Below are positions 43,903-52,938 of a stretch of 64,000 nucleotides of DNA, one piece after another. The notes under the pieces are model-generated. The model saw only the letters and a program-made list of their open reading frames with translations. It searched no databases and was not told the origin of the DNA. Position numbers and translations under genes: made by a program. Origin of the DNA: an uncultured Johnsonella sp. (GTDB taxonomy: Bacteria; Bacillota; Clostridia; Lachnospirales; Lachnospiraceae). Where the stretch lies: NCBI GenBank assembly GCA_937927235.1, contig CALBCM010000027.1:1-64000 (forward strand), written 5' to 3'. Every line of letters starts with the position of its first letter. Within the stretch, counting starts at the first letter, position 1.

Positions 43903-45117
43903 CTAATTTATTTTTGTATCTGGCAGCACCGAATGTTTTCCGACAAACATCAAAAACAAAGCTGTAGGAATAGAATAGTCATATCTATAGTAAACTGACA
44001 GTCCTCCCATGGCAAGTAAAAATGTAATTATAACAAACTTTGCACCCAAATAACTTTTTCTCCTTCCAATATCCTTTATCTTTTCTACAGGTATTCTCAA
44101 CGTTCTAAATAAAAACCAGAATAAAGGCAGGAGATGCAAACACCCGTAGTGAAAGGATTCAAATATAAACTGATTGTCAAAATATCTATACTCTATTCCA
44201 CTAAAAACGTAGGTAGCCTGCATTCCTGAACCAACCAGCAGCTTCCAGCTGCTTATTTGACCGAAAAAATCATAAAATTGACCGCTTCTGGTATCCTCCT
44301 CAGCCTTCTCTATTAAGGGAAGAATTATGTTTGACAAATAGGACTCTAACAAAAATACTGCAGCCAGGGCAATTAAGACAATCCACATTATTGTCATAAT
44401 TTTTCCTTTTAAATCCAAGGATATGATTAAATATGCCGTAAATAAAAGGAGACTCTGTATAATCCAGCTTCTTGATACAATTAAAATACTACATAATAAA
44501 GCCAGCAAAATAAGCCCTATTTTCAATCCTACTTCCTCGTTGCTCTCCTTTTTATCCAAATCGCTGAAGAGGTAGACCCATAAGGCAAGCATTCCCATAC
44601 TAAGACTTGTTTTTCCCGGCATATACAAAATGCGATTTCCCCATCCTACTGACAAATAAAAATCCAAAGCTGAATAAAGGCTGAGCAAAAGATAGCCTGC
44701 AGTCAGTATTAATGCCGCTTTCTTAAAGTGCTTGGAGAGACTTTCTTCCCTTCCGAGAAGAAAAAACAGTGGCAAAATACAGGGAGTGGTAGGAACACTT
44801 CCGAACCACACATTGATTCCCTCTCCATTTCCATATTCCAGGATACTCCAAAATGCAAAGGGAAGAATGCAAAGCAACACCCAGAATATGTCTTTTCTTC
44901 TAAGTAAAAACCTCGCATTATATAAAAGGAGAATAAACAAAATCCCGACTGATGCAGGTGTGGTTCCCAGATTCCTGCCACCTGCCTGATAGGAGTAAAA
45001 ATTTTCGTAGCTAAAAACCCAGCTTCCACTTACAGAGTAGAGCAGCATTCTTATCAAAAACAAGAACACCGCCATATACAATAATACCGCATTCACTTTA
45101 TTCCTTGAAAGAACCAC
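43903..45117 (-). CDS. Wzy-type polysaccharide polymerase
   Basis: This 404-aa integral membrane protein has about 11 predicted segments and a larger extracytoplasmic loop in its second half (about residues 265-330). Such proteins show little motif conservation; the call rests on topology, length and its position beside wzx. It would polymerise repeat units on the outer face. The neighbouring transferase gene ends 13 bp upstream. Confidence 0.75.
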   Translation of the reverse strand: MVLSRNKVNAVLLYMAVFLFLIRMLLYSVSGSWVFSYENFYSYQAGGRNLGTTPASVGILFILLLYNARFLLRRKDIFWVLLCILPFAFWSILEYGNGEGINVWFGSVPTTPCILPLFFLLGREESLSKHFKKAALILTAGYLLLSLYSALDFYLSVGWGNRILYMPGKTSLSMGMLALWVYLFSDLDKKESNEEVGLKIGLILLALLCSILIVSRSWIIQSLLLFTAYLIISLDLKGKIMTIMWIVLIALAAVFLLESYLSNIILPLIEKAEEDTRSGQFYDFFGQISSWKLLVGSGMQATYVFSGIEYRYFDNQFIFESFHYGCLHLLPLFWFLFRTLRIPVEKIKDIGRRKSYLGAKFVIITFLLAMGGLSVYYRYDYSIPTALFLMFVGKHSVLPDTKIN

Positions 45118-45130
45118 TGTATTTCCTCCA

Positions 45131-46207
45131 TTATCTCAATAATTCTTCAAATATGTCTACAACCTTACTTACAGAAAAGCTCTCCCTGATTTTACATTTT
45201 GCTGCCATGCTTATCTTTTGCCTTTCCTCAAAGTTTGTTATTAAATATTTCATAGCCCGAGCCAGCCTTTCCTCATCCCCAACTCTTGTCAGCAAACCGT
45301 CACGTTTGTTTTGTATCAGGTCCTTCGGTCCGGTGGGACAAGCAGTCGAAATGCAGGGAACACCTACCGCCATAGCTTCTATTAAAGTATTGGGCAGACC
45401 TTCATAGTCGGAGGAGAGTACGAAAAGGTCCGCCCTAGCCAGTTCTTCACTCACTTTCTCAGTGTTTCCCGGTAAGCTTACTCTTTGGCGCAGCCCCAAT
45501 TTGTTAATAAGCTGCTCTAGTTTTTCTCTGTCGTTTCCTTCTCCATAGATTACAAGGCTAAGCTCTTTAAATGAATCGGAAAGCCTTGCAAATGCTTTAA
45601 TCAAAAGAGTGTGATTTTTTTGCTTATTTAAGCGTCCTACACTCACAATCCTCTTGACCTCGCGTCTGCAATAATAAGCTGTGTCAAGCATCTGCTGCTC
45701 TACAGGATTTGGAACTACGAAAATTTTAGAGCCCAGTTTATTTGGAAAATATCTTCTTTGCTCCTGTGTCTGCAGCATAATCTTATCGCTCTTTTCAGTT
45801 ATATAGTTGACCAGCCTTTTCATCAGAGGTCTTTCAATATAAAGTAAAGGATTATTACGCACTGTAGAAATAAAGGTAAGCTTTTTCAATCCTAGGCATC
45901 CGAAATAGGTGTATACTGTGGGCATAGCAAGGAAGGGAATCACAATATCCGGTGCAATCCGCCTTATCAATTGTCTCATCTGCATTATTCTCTTACAGAG
46001 ACCAAGCTTGCTCCAATTCATCATCCAGCCAAATTCATAGACTTTAACTTCTTTTGCCAAAGGGTATTCATTAGGCAAGCGTTTAAACAAAATCAGATGG
46101 ACATCTTCACCACGCCTTGCAAGCTCACTGCTAAAAATTGAAACTGCACGCTCTGCACCTCCTTTAGCAAGGAATAAGGTAATAAATAATATCCTCTTTT
46201 TTTTCAT
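45131..46207 (-). CDS. GT4 glycosyltransferase
   Basis: This 358-aa retaining GT-B enzyme starts with ILFITLFLAKGGAERAVSIFSSELA (the GGAER motif). It carries the donor-site SVGRLNKQKNHTLLIKAFA and the E-x7-E type SSDYEGLPNTLIEAMAVGVP. GGAER-type enzymes often transfer GalNAc, GlcNAc or hexoses. Its ATG overlaps the stop of the preceding transferase by one base. Confidence 0.92.
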   Translation of the reverse strand: MKKKRILFITLFLAKGGAERAVSIFSSELARRGEDVHLILFKRLPNEYPLAKEVKVYEFGWMMNWSKLGLCKRIMQMRQLIRRIAPDIVIPFLAMPTVYTYFGCLGLKKLTFISTVRNNPLLYIERPLMKRLVNYITEKSDKIMLQTQEQRRYFPNKLGSKIFVVPNPVEQQMLDTAYYCRREVKRIVSVGRLNKQKNHTLLIKAFARLSDSFKELSLVIYGEGNDREKLEQLINKLGLRQRVSLPGNTEKVSEELARADLFVLSSDYEGLPNTLIEAMAVGVPCISTACPTGPKDLIQNKRDGLLTRVGDEERLARAMKYLITNFEERQKISMAAKCKIRESFSVSKVVDIFEELLR

Positions 46208-47403
46208 TATTTTCCCCCTCTTTCTTCATTCACATCAGGTAACAGCTCACAAAACATCTCATTCCACTGTTTTGCTATATATTCCGCCTCAAAGCTTTTT
46301 GCCTTCTTCTTGGCGGCTTCTCCCATTTGATGTCTGAGATTATCATCCTTACTGATAGCAAGCATCGCCTTTGCAAACTTCTTTGTATCAAACTGCTCTA
46401 CAATAAAGCCCTCTACCGAATCCTCTACAAGAGGAATCATTGCACTAAGGTCATAAGAGATTATGGGAACTCCGCATTCAAGTGCCTCCAAAATAACCAT
46501 CGGCATGCCCTCCCAAAGAGATGACAGAAGGTAACAGGACGACTTCAGGAGATTTTCGCGCATATTATCAGAAAACCCGGGCAGAAAAACTCTTCTTTCC
46601 AACCCATACTTTTTAATCTTCGCCTCCAGCATTTTCCTTTCCTCTCCTGTACCATAAATAGTCAAGGTCCAATCCTTATTTTTCTTTGCAAAAATTCTAA
46701 ATGATTCTATGAGAAGACCAAATGCCTTTACAGGAATCAGCCTGCCCGCAGCGATAAAGCGTTTGCTGTTTAATTCCGCTTTCAATTTTGTCTTAAAGCT
46801 TTTGGGATTATAAATCGTTGTACATTTAAGATTTTTATTTTTAAGATAGCACTCCGCATCATATTCATTTAAAACCACCACTCTGTCAAGCTTAGGAAGA
46901 TATTTAACTGCAATATGGTCCGTTCCCCAGCAGCTCATTCCCTTTGTTTCATAATAAGCCTTGTAGGAGCTGTGCTGCCAGCCTATCGTCTTGCAGCTGA
47001 CCTCGTCGGCTATACTTGCAAGCAGATAGCTTTCAAAATCTCCGCAGGCTATAGCAATATCAATTTTCTTATTCTCTATAACAGCCTTATACATCCTGCG
47101 TTCCTCCGGAATAAGATAACTGTATTCACACAGAGCTTTCATCTGCGGAGAGCCTAAGATTCCGGTTTTTTTATTCAGTTTCCTAAGAGCTTTTCTAAGG
47201 ATAGATTTCATTCTCATTCTCTTTAAAAAAATAACCTTTACTCTGTCACTCAAACCATAAGTGCTGCGATTTTCTTTAGCCGGATCATCATAGCACTTAA
47301 TATAGACCCTGTGATTTTTTGCCAGCTCAGAAGCCAAAACGCTTACAACCCTTTGGATTCCTCCTATGTCGAAAAGATTATATAAAAAGAAACATATCTT
47401 CAT
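46207..47403 (-). CDS. GT4 glycosyltransferase
   Basis: This 398-aa GT-B enzyme has N-terminal ICFFLYNLFDIGGIQRVVSVLASELA, donor-site IAAGRLIPVKAFGLLIESF and SSLWEGMPMVILEALECGVP. The conserved acidic pair for nucleotide-sugar binding is present. The acceptor domain is divergent from the next gene, so it probably adds a different residue of the repeat unit. Confidence 0.92.
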   Translation of the reverse strand: MKICFFLYNLFDIGGIQRVVSVLASELAKNHRVYIKCYDDPAKENRSTYGLSDRVKVIFLKRMRMKSILRKALRKLNKKTGILGSPQMKALCEYSYLIPEERRMYKAVIENKKIDIAIACGDFESYLLASIADEVSCKTIGWQHSSYKAYYETKGMSCWGTDHIAVKYLPKLDRVVVLNEYDAECYLKNKNLKCTTIYNPKSFKTKLKAELNSKRFIAAGRLIPVKAFGLLIESFRIFAKKNKDWTLTIYGTGEERKMLEAKIKKYGLERRVFLPGFSDNMRENLLKSSCYLLSSLWEGMPMVILEALECGVPIISYDLSAMIPLVEDSVEGFIVEQFDTKKFAKAMLAISKDDNLRHQMGEAAKKKAKSFEAEYIAKQWNEMFCELLPDVNEERGGK

Positions 47404-47456
47404 AGCAATTATTCCTCCTAACAGTAACTTCCTCTCTAAACTTATATCTTTATATC

Positions 47457-48560
47457 TTAATCTAAAAGCCTTTCTATAGCCTTAGCAGTATAATCCCAAG
47501 TAAACCTGCTCATAATCCTGTTATGAGGTCCCTGTTCATCTTTTAAGGCTTCCTCCACTTTCTCCGCAATTTCCTGCCTGCTGCTCACAAGCCAGCCAGA
47601 AATCCCGTTTTCAATAATAAAATTCGGTCCGGGAGCCCTCATAGCAACAACTTTACAATTATAATACATAGCTTCTAATATTGCCATTCCAAAAATTTCC
47701 TGCTCATTAAGATTTACAAAAGCATGGGCAAATTGATAGAGCTCCAAAACCTCACTATTTGGCATTACCTCAATCATGGTTGTCTTGGAAGTGAAGCCTC
47801 GCTTTTGTACTTCTTCTCTGACCTTGGACTTCAGCTCTCCCTTGCCAACCATCAGCAGTCTGTAATTTTCATCCTTATTAAGAAGCTCGGCAAAAACTTC
47901 TATCATTTGCAGAGGCTTTTTCTCCTCTATCATACGTCCGACAAACAAAATCACCTTATCTTCGTCCTGATAGCCATATTTTTTCTTGAGTGTTAAAGTA
48001 CAAGCCGAGCTTATCTCTTTATTTATAAGACTCATATCCAAACCTACGGGACAGAGAGTTGTATTTTCTGCTCCATATTTTTTTAACTGCTTTTTTACAG
48101 TCGGCGTTTTAGCCAGACAGTGAATCTTTCTGTATATTCTCAGGTTTCTGTAAACCAGCAGGTTTATAATGCCTCTTTTCAGCCTGTTTGTACTGTGACT
48201 TTCTAAAACTCCTATATAAGCGAAAATTTTTACCGAATGCTTCATTGCCCAACGATAAACAGCAGGAAAGCAAAGCTGAGTATCAGAACAGCAAATCAGT
48301 GCATCCAAACCGATATTCAGCCTTCTTAAATCAGGAAATCCATTAATGCCAAGCTGTTTTGAAGGCAAAAGGTGAACCCTGATATTTTTGTAGCCCTCCA
48401 CCCTCTCTATATGCTCTTTTCTATCCAAAGGTACCAGTCTGTAGACGACAACAGATTCTGCTATAAAGCTTAAGGCTTTTGCCAAGCCGATTTGCTGAGA
48501 ATTGTACACCCCCTTTTCTCCAAACTTTCCGATACCTGTTGTCAATATGCCTATTTTCAT
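47457..48560 (-). CDS. GT4 glycosyltransferase
   Basis: This 367-aa GT-B enzyme has the C-terminal half ILFVGRMIEEKKPLQMIEVFAEL and FVNLNEQEIFGMAILEAMYYN, typical of GT4. The N-terminal half (KIGILTTGIGKFGEKGVYNSQQIGLA) is distinctive and resembles enzymes acting early in exopolysaccharide assembly. It follows the WecG/TagA-type gene by 66 bp and could add the third sugar. Confidence 0.88.
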   Translation of the reverse strand: MKIGILTTGIGKFGEKGVYNSQQIGLAKALSFIAESVVVYRLVPLDRKEHIERVEGYKNIRVHLLPSKQLGINGFPDLRRLNIGLDALICCSDTQLCFPAVYRWAMKHSVKIFAYIGVLESHSTNRLKRGIINLLVYRNLRIYRKIHCLAKTPTVKKQLKKYGAENTTLCPVGLDMSLINKEISSACTLTLKKKYGYQDEDKVILFVGRMIEEKKPLQMIEVFAELLNKDENYRLLMVGKGELKSKVREEVQKRGFTSKTTMIEVMPNSEVLELYQFAHAFVNLNEQEIFGMAILEAMYYNCKVVAMRAPGPNFIIENGISGWLVSSRQEIAEKVEEALKDEQGPHNRIMSRFTWDYTAKAIERLLD

Positions 48561-48626
48561 CCCTGTTCCCCCTTACTGCCTACAATCTCTATTGTCAAGC
48601 AGACTTTCGTATCCATTTGCAATCCC

Positions 48627-49442
48627 TTATCTCCCACGAATTACTGCATTCCATATAAAGCTTGTGTTTGTATACAGATACCGCTTAAATAATCGCTTCG
48701 GATCCTGAAGCAGTCTGTACAGCCATTCCAAATTCATTCTCTGCATCCACTGAGGTGCTCTTTTTCTGTTGCCTGCATGATAATCGAACCCTGCTCCTAC
48801 GCCCAGCATAAGTCCTTTTACAAGCCCCTGATGCTTTGCCATCCAAATCTCCTGCTTTGGAGCTCCCAAACCTATCCAGACAAAGTCAGGCTTTGTTTTG
48901 TTGATCCTTTCTACCACCTCAATGTCCTCCTCTTGCGTAAGCTTCCGAAAGGGAGGGCTGTACATGCCGGCTATTTTGAGATTGGGATAGCGCCTTTTTA
49001 ATTCACTCTCCAATTTTTCCAGAGTCTGCGGAGTCGAACCGTAGAAATAATGTCTATAGTTCTTTTCCTTATCCGAAAGCTCAAAAATCTCCTGCATCAG
49101 TTCAGGACCCGTAGTACGCTCCATAGAGGAATATCCTCTTCTTCTACCAAGTGAGCTTAGAGGTCCTCCATCAGGAATTGCCATAATCCCTCCATTCTGC
49201 ACCTTGCGGTATTTTTCATCATGAAAGGCAAGTACTGTTGTATGTACGTTGGAAACGCAGAGGTAATCTCCTGACAAGCCCTCCAGATTAGTCAGCAGAT
49301 ATTTCACCAGCCAAGTCATATTGATTGCGGCAATTTGCACTCCCAGTATATCACACACAGGAATATCCTTTTTAGATACCTCTCTCTTATACGAAGTTTT
49401 GTATATCTCGTCGTTGATTATTTGTATAGCATTGTTATTCAT
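48627..49442 (-). CDS. WecG/TagA/CpsF-family glycosyltransferase
   Basis: This 271-aa GT26-family enzyme has VSNVHTTVLAFHD, IPDGGPLSSLGRRRG, YFYGSTPQTLEKLE, WIGLGAPKQEIWMAKH, and MNLEWLYRLLQDPKRLFKRYL at the C-terminus. Family members add ManNAc or ManNAcA to an undecaprenyl-PP-GlcNAc acceptor, the second step of polymer assembly. Its ATG overlaps the stop of a 49-codon ORF upstream (ATGA). The enzyme that makes its acceptor is not encoded in the window. Confidence 0.93.
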   Translation of the reverse strand: MNNNAIQIINDEIYKTSYKREVSKKDIPVCDILGVQIAAINMTWLVKYLLTNLEGLSGDYLCVSNVHTTVLAFHDEKYRKVQNGGIMAIPDGGPLSSLGRRRGYSSMERTTGPELMQEIFELSDKEKNYRHYFYGSTPQTLEKLESELKRRYPNLKIAGMYSPPFRKLTQEEDIEVVERINKTKPDFVWIGLGAPKQEIWMAKHQGLVKGLMLGVGAGFDYHAGNRKRAPQWMQRMNLEWLYRLLQDPKRLFKRYLYTNTSFIWNAVIRGR

Positions 49443-49588
49443 TTCTCACACTCCCCAATCTCTAAGCCCTCATAAAACGTTTTCGGTAAAAGATTTTTTC
49501 TCAACGTAATCAAGGGCAGTGAATTTTTTACGAGCTTACTTTTGAAAAACGTATCCTTGCCGTTTAAGATAGGTTCATAGATAATCAC
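49439..49588 (-). CDS. 49-aa protein coupled to the WecG/TagA gene
   Basis: A GTG start at 49588 follows GGGAGG by 4-5 bases. The frame of 49 codons ends in ATGA, overlapping the start of the WecG/TagA gene, which is strong evidence that it is translated. The peptide (starting MIIYEPILNGKDTFFKSKLV) is basic, amphipathic and not a membrane protein. I do not recognise it. It could be a small partner of the transferase, or the conserved end of a vanished sugar-transferase gene. Confidence 0.6.
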   Translation of the reverse strand: MIIYEPILNGKDTFFKSKLVKNSLPLITLRKNLLPKTFYEGLEIGECEK

Positions 49589-49691
49589 AGCAACCTCCCT
49601 GGCTTAGATACGTTTAATAATTTCTTGGATGGGCTCTGTCTAAAGCCACCAAATCATTTTATAGGTTATTATTGTAATATCTCTCCACAGT

Positions 49692-51209
49692 TTAATATTT
49701 TTTTGCCATATTCCTGTTTTTCACTCCATTGAGAATTGTACCTGCCAGGTTTGCCGATACCTGTCTAAGCTTATATACACCTTTTTCAAATAATTTAAAT
49801 GAAACACTGTCCTGCTTCACCACCAGCAGCACTGCATCAGAATATGACGACAATGCCAAAGCATCAGAATAAAGAGTTACTGACGGAGTATCAAGCAATA
49901 CATAATCATAATTATCATTAATCTCTTTTACAGCTTTTTTCATAGCTTCCGTTCCCCAAACATCCGCTTCCCTGTCAAAGTCACTGCCTAAAGGAAGCAA
50001 GTCCGGACCTTGAGCTATTTTTACAACATAATCCTTATAGTTCTTACCCTGCTCCAGCATTTCCATTAGCCCCTCATTGTTTTCAACTTCAAAAATCTTA
50101 TGGAGTGAAGGCTTTCTTAAATTACAGTCCACCAGCAATACCCTTTTGCCTTCATTTGCCAAAACACAGGCCAAGTTTGAAGCAACTGTACTCGTTCCCT
50201 GTACTTCCTTCACACCTGTAAACAATAATGTTTTTGTATTTCCTTGCGAGGAAAGAGCATTTATAACCGTCCTAATTCCCTTAAAAGTTTCTGTGGCAAA
50301 GGAATTTGGCTGTTTAATCGAAACAGGCTGTTCTATAGTTTTTTTTCTGCCTGATGCATAGCAGGGCACAGCACCAAATAAAGCAATCTCTGTTTTGTTG
50401 TGAATATCTTCTTCCGTCTTTATTGTATCGCGTACATTTTCAATAATAAGAGCCGAGCCTGCTGCCAAAAGCAGCCCCAGGAAAAAGCCTCCTAAGACTA
50501 CTTTTTTCTTATTAGTTCCCATCGGACCCTGAGGCATCTGCGGAGCTTCTACCACTTCAAGATTGGCGGCTCCGGAAACCTTCTCTATCGCACCTGAAAA
50601 GGTTTGCATAAATACATCACAGGCTTTAAAAACTTGTTCAGGATTTGTTCCGACTACCTTGAGATTCAACAACTGAGTATCCTTAATATGAGTCAGCTGA
50701 ATTTGAACATCCCCATTTTCAGCAGTATTCAACTGCTCCTTTACTGCACTCATCACCTCACGAGTTTTTGCAATTTCTGTATAGGTAGGTGCAATCAGCT
50801 GCCCAAAATTGGCATCTTCAGGCGTAAAGCCATGCTGGATTTGTTCTTCCTTTCTTACTGTATCATCAGTTCTCTCAATATCTTCATTTTTTGTTTCACC
50901 TTGAGAGTTTATAATCTCATCTTTTTTTGTGGTTTTTCCCTTTGTAACAATCTCAATCTGCTTTAAAGCTTCTCCTTTTTTTATCAAAACCTTTGCAGAA
51001 GCCTGGTACATCGGAGTAATGAAATAATCGCTCATATATGCACTGATACCTGCACACACAAGTGGAAGAAGCAAGAGCAACTTCCAATACTTCCTTATTA
51101 TCCAAAATAATTCCCTAGACCCCATTACTTCTTCGCCTCTCATAAGCTTAACACCTTTCTCCCTCTCATATCTTTTTCTATACCTTAAAGGCTGAAACTG
51201 CAGATTCAT
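49692..51209 (-). CDS. Fused Wzz chain-length regulator and BY-kinase-like protein with altered P-loop
   Basis: This is a 505-aa protein by the first ATG; starts at 51143 and 51125 also have ribosome binding sites and fit the family better. The Wzz part has membrane segments near residues 40-60 and 225-246, with a coiled loop between. The kinase-like domain (about 295-505) has TGVKEVQGTSTVASN where BY-kinases have G-K-S/T, so the P-loop Lys is Thr. Walker A' reads LLVDCNLRKPSLH (second Asp replaced by Asn), while Walker B YVLLDTPS is normal. The tail has a single terminal Tyr instead of a tyrosine cluster. It probably controls chain length without normal autophosphorylation. Confidence 0.85.
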   Translation of the reverse strand: MNLQFQPLRYRKRYEREKGVKLMRGEEVMGSRELFWIIRKYWKLLLLLPLVCAGISAYMSDYFITPMYQASAKVLIKKGEALKQIEIVTKGKTTKKDEIINSQGETKNEDIERTDDTVRKEEQIQHGFTPEDANFGQLIAPTYTEIAKTREVMSAVKEQLNTAENGDVQIQLTHIKDTQLLNLKVVGTNPEQVFKACDVFMQTFSGAIEKVSGAANLEVVEAPQMPQGPMGTNKKKVVLGGFFLGLLLAAGSALIIENVRDTIKTEEDIHNKTEIALFGAVPCYASGRKKTIEQPVSIKQPNSFATETFKGIRTVINALSSQGNTKTLLFTGVKEVQGTSTVASNLACVLANEGKRVLLVDCNLRKPSLHKIFEVENNEGLMEMLEQGKNYKDYVVKIAQGPDLLPLGSDFDREADVWGTEAMKKAVKEINDNYDYVLLDTPSVTLYSDALALSSYSDAVLLVVKQDSVSFKLFEKGVYKLRQVSANLAGTILNGVKNRNMAKKY

Positions 51210-51337
51210 TTACCTGTAAATCACCCCCCTTGATACCACATTAAAATATTAATGGGAAATCCGTTTGGATATTAAAGACTGCTTGTCACTGAAAACCCTC
51301 AAACCCTTTAATAAACAGGACTTCGCTTGCTTTTGAG

Positions 51338-51346
51338 GTTATACCA
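51338..51346 (-). promoter_or_regulatory. Extended -10 promoter of the polysaccharide operon
   Basis: On the minus strand TGGTATAAC forms an extended -10 about 130 bp before the first ATG of the Wzz/BY-kinase gene. An inverted repeat CCTCAAA/TTTGAGG (51297-51303 and 51332-51338) overlaps the start region and could be an operator. No other promoter-like sequence of similar quality is seen within the operon. Confidence 0.45.
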
Positions 51347-51402
51347 TTTTTACTTCGCTCTTAAAAGCCCCTTTGTACGTATCGAATTCTACCACTTAAG
51401 TT

Positions 51403-51438
51403 CCGGCATGAATACTACTAAAGTAGTATTCATGCCGG
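51403..51438 (+). terminator. Long perfect palindrome with plus-strand T run
   Basis: Two 17-bp arms (51403-51419 and 51422-51438) are perfectly complementary with a 2-base centre. A T-rich tract (about 51439-51452) follows on the plus strand only. It thus terminates plus-strand transcripts best, although the genes on both sides are on the minus strand. It may still stop ecf transcripts as a stable hairpin. Confidence 0.6.
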
Positions 51439-51498
51439 TTTGTAATTTTTTTATTTCGTCCGCCTTCCGCTCCTTATGCTCTTTTCAAGCTTTTATTT

Positions 51499-52938
51499 TT
51501 ATACACACTTAAAAAAATCTATTATCTTATTTTCATTACCTTCGACCTTAATCTTTAGGCTTTTATCATAAGATAATAATAAAGCCGTATTGCATACTTT
51601 AAATAATAATTCTAAATCATGAGTAATTAATACAACAGGGATTTCATTTATTTTTTCTTTTATTGCTTTAGCTACAATATTCATTCTTTTATAATCAAGC
51701 CCTGCTGTAGGCTCATCAAGTATAAGCAGCTTACTTTTTTTCAGCATGGCTAATATAATTGAAAGCCTTTGCTTCTCTCCTCCTGACAGCTCATGCGGAT
51801 GCAAATATCTCTTGTCCCAGAGGTCAAATTCAATCAAATATTTCTTAACCTCAGCAAGATAAGCCTTATTATTTGCAGATTCTTTAGTTATAAGTTCTTT
51901 TTCCACATTTTCAAAGAAAAACATATCAGCACAGTTTTGCATTGATATTGAGGTATTTTTTATACGCTCCTTTTTATTTTTCCCGAAATCCGTGCTCCCT
52001 TCTTTAATATCAAAAAGCCCTGTCAGCTGTCTGGCAAGTGTCGTTTTTCCCATCCCATTAGGTGCCGCAACAGCCATGCATTCATTTTGTGATAAAGTAA
52101 AGCTGACAGGATAAAGCAGTTTATAGTCTTTATTTTGTATAATAAGATTTTTAACCTCTGCCTTAACTTCATTTTTATAATCTAAAGCCTCATAGTCTAA
52201 ATCATATTCAGTAAAGCTTCTTAGATGGTTCTCTAGCTGAATTTGTTTTGTAAGCTCTTTTGACGAATACACAGCCCTTACCGTACCCTCTTTAAGGACT
52301 ATAAGCCTGTCAAGTATATCTCTAAGATAATATAATCTGTGTTCTGCTATTATTATAGTTTTATTCAGACTTTTTAAATATTTTAAGGTTTCCTTTAAGG
52401 CTTCTGTTGATTTATAGTCCAAGCTTGCCGAGGGCTCATCGAATATTATAATATCAGTATCATATATAAGTGTTGAGGCTACCGCTACTTTCTGTTTTTG
52501 CCCTCCTGAGAGTTTTCTTATAGGCATATTTTTTAATTTTAAAAGAGAAAATTTTTCAATAGCGGCATTGACCTTTTTATACAGCAGCTTTTGCTCCATA
52601 CCGAGATTTTCTCCAACCAAGGCTATTTCGTCCTCTAAATTATTTGAAAAAAACTGCTCATTAATATTTTGGCAGACATTGCCTACGTACCTTGCAAGCT
52701 CTCCGCTCTTATAGGACTCTATACTGCTGCCCAGTATTTCAATACTGCCTGTCAGCTCTCCCTCATAAATATCAGGAATAAGTCTGTTAAGCAATCGTAA
52801 AAGTGTAGTTTTACCGCAGCCTGAAAGCCCTGTAAATACAAGGCATTCCCCCTTATAAACAGAAAGTTTTATATTTTTAAGTACAGTTTCATCTCCATAA
52901 TTAAACTGCTTTATATCTATTGAAAGTATTTTATCCAT
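51499..52938 (-). CDS. ECF transporter double ATPase (fused EcfA)
   Basis: This 479-aa protein holds two ABC ATPase domains. The first has Walker A TGLSGCGKTTLL, signature LSGGQKQKVA and Walker B IIFDEPSASLD. The second has APNGMGKTTLA, LSGGEKQRLS and LILDEPTAGLD. All catalytic motifs look intact. It powers substrate uptake with EcfT and the S component. It overlaps ecfT by 22 bp. Fused EcfA pairs are usual for dedicated (group I-like) ECF modules. Confidence 0.95.
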   Translation of the reverse strand: MDKILSIDIKQFNYGDETVLKNIKLSVYKGECLVFTGLSGCGKTTLLRLLNRLIPDIYEGELTGSIEILGSSIESYKSGELARYVGNVCQNINEQFFSNNLEDEIALVGENLGMEQKLLYKKVNAAIEKFSLLKLKNMPIRKLSGGQKQKVAVASTLIYDTDIIIFDEPSASLDYKSTEALKETLKYLKSLNKTIIIAEHRLYYLRDILDRLIVLKEGTVRAVYSSKELTKQIQLENHLRSFTEYDLDYEALDYKNEVKAEVKNLIIQNKDYKLLYPVSFTLSQNECMAVAAPNGMGKTTLARQLTGLFDIKEGSTDFGKNKKERIKNTSISMQNCADMFFFENVEKELITKESANNKAYLAEVKKYLIEFDLWDKRYLHPHELSGGEKQRLSIILAMLKKSKLLILDEPTAGLDYKRMNIVAKAIKEKINEIPVVLITHDLELLFKVCNTALLLSYDKSLKIKVEGNENKIIDFFKCV

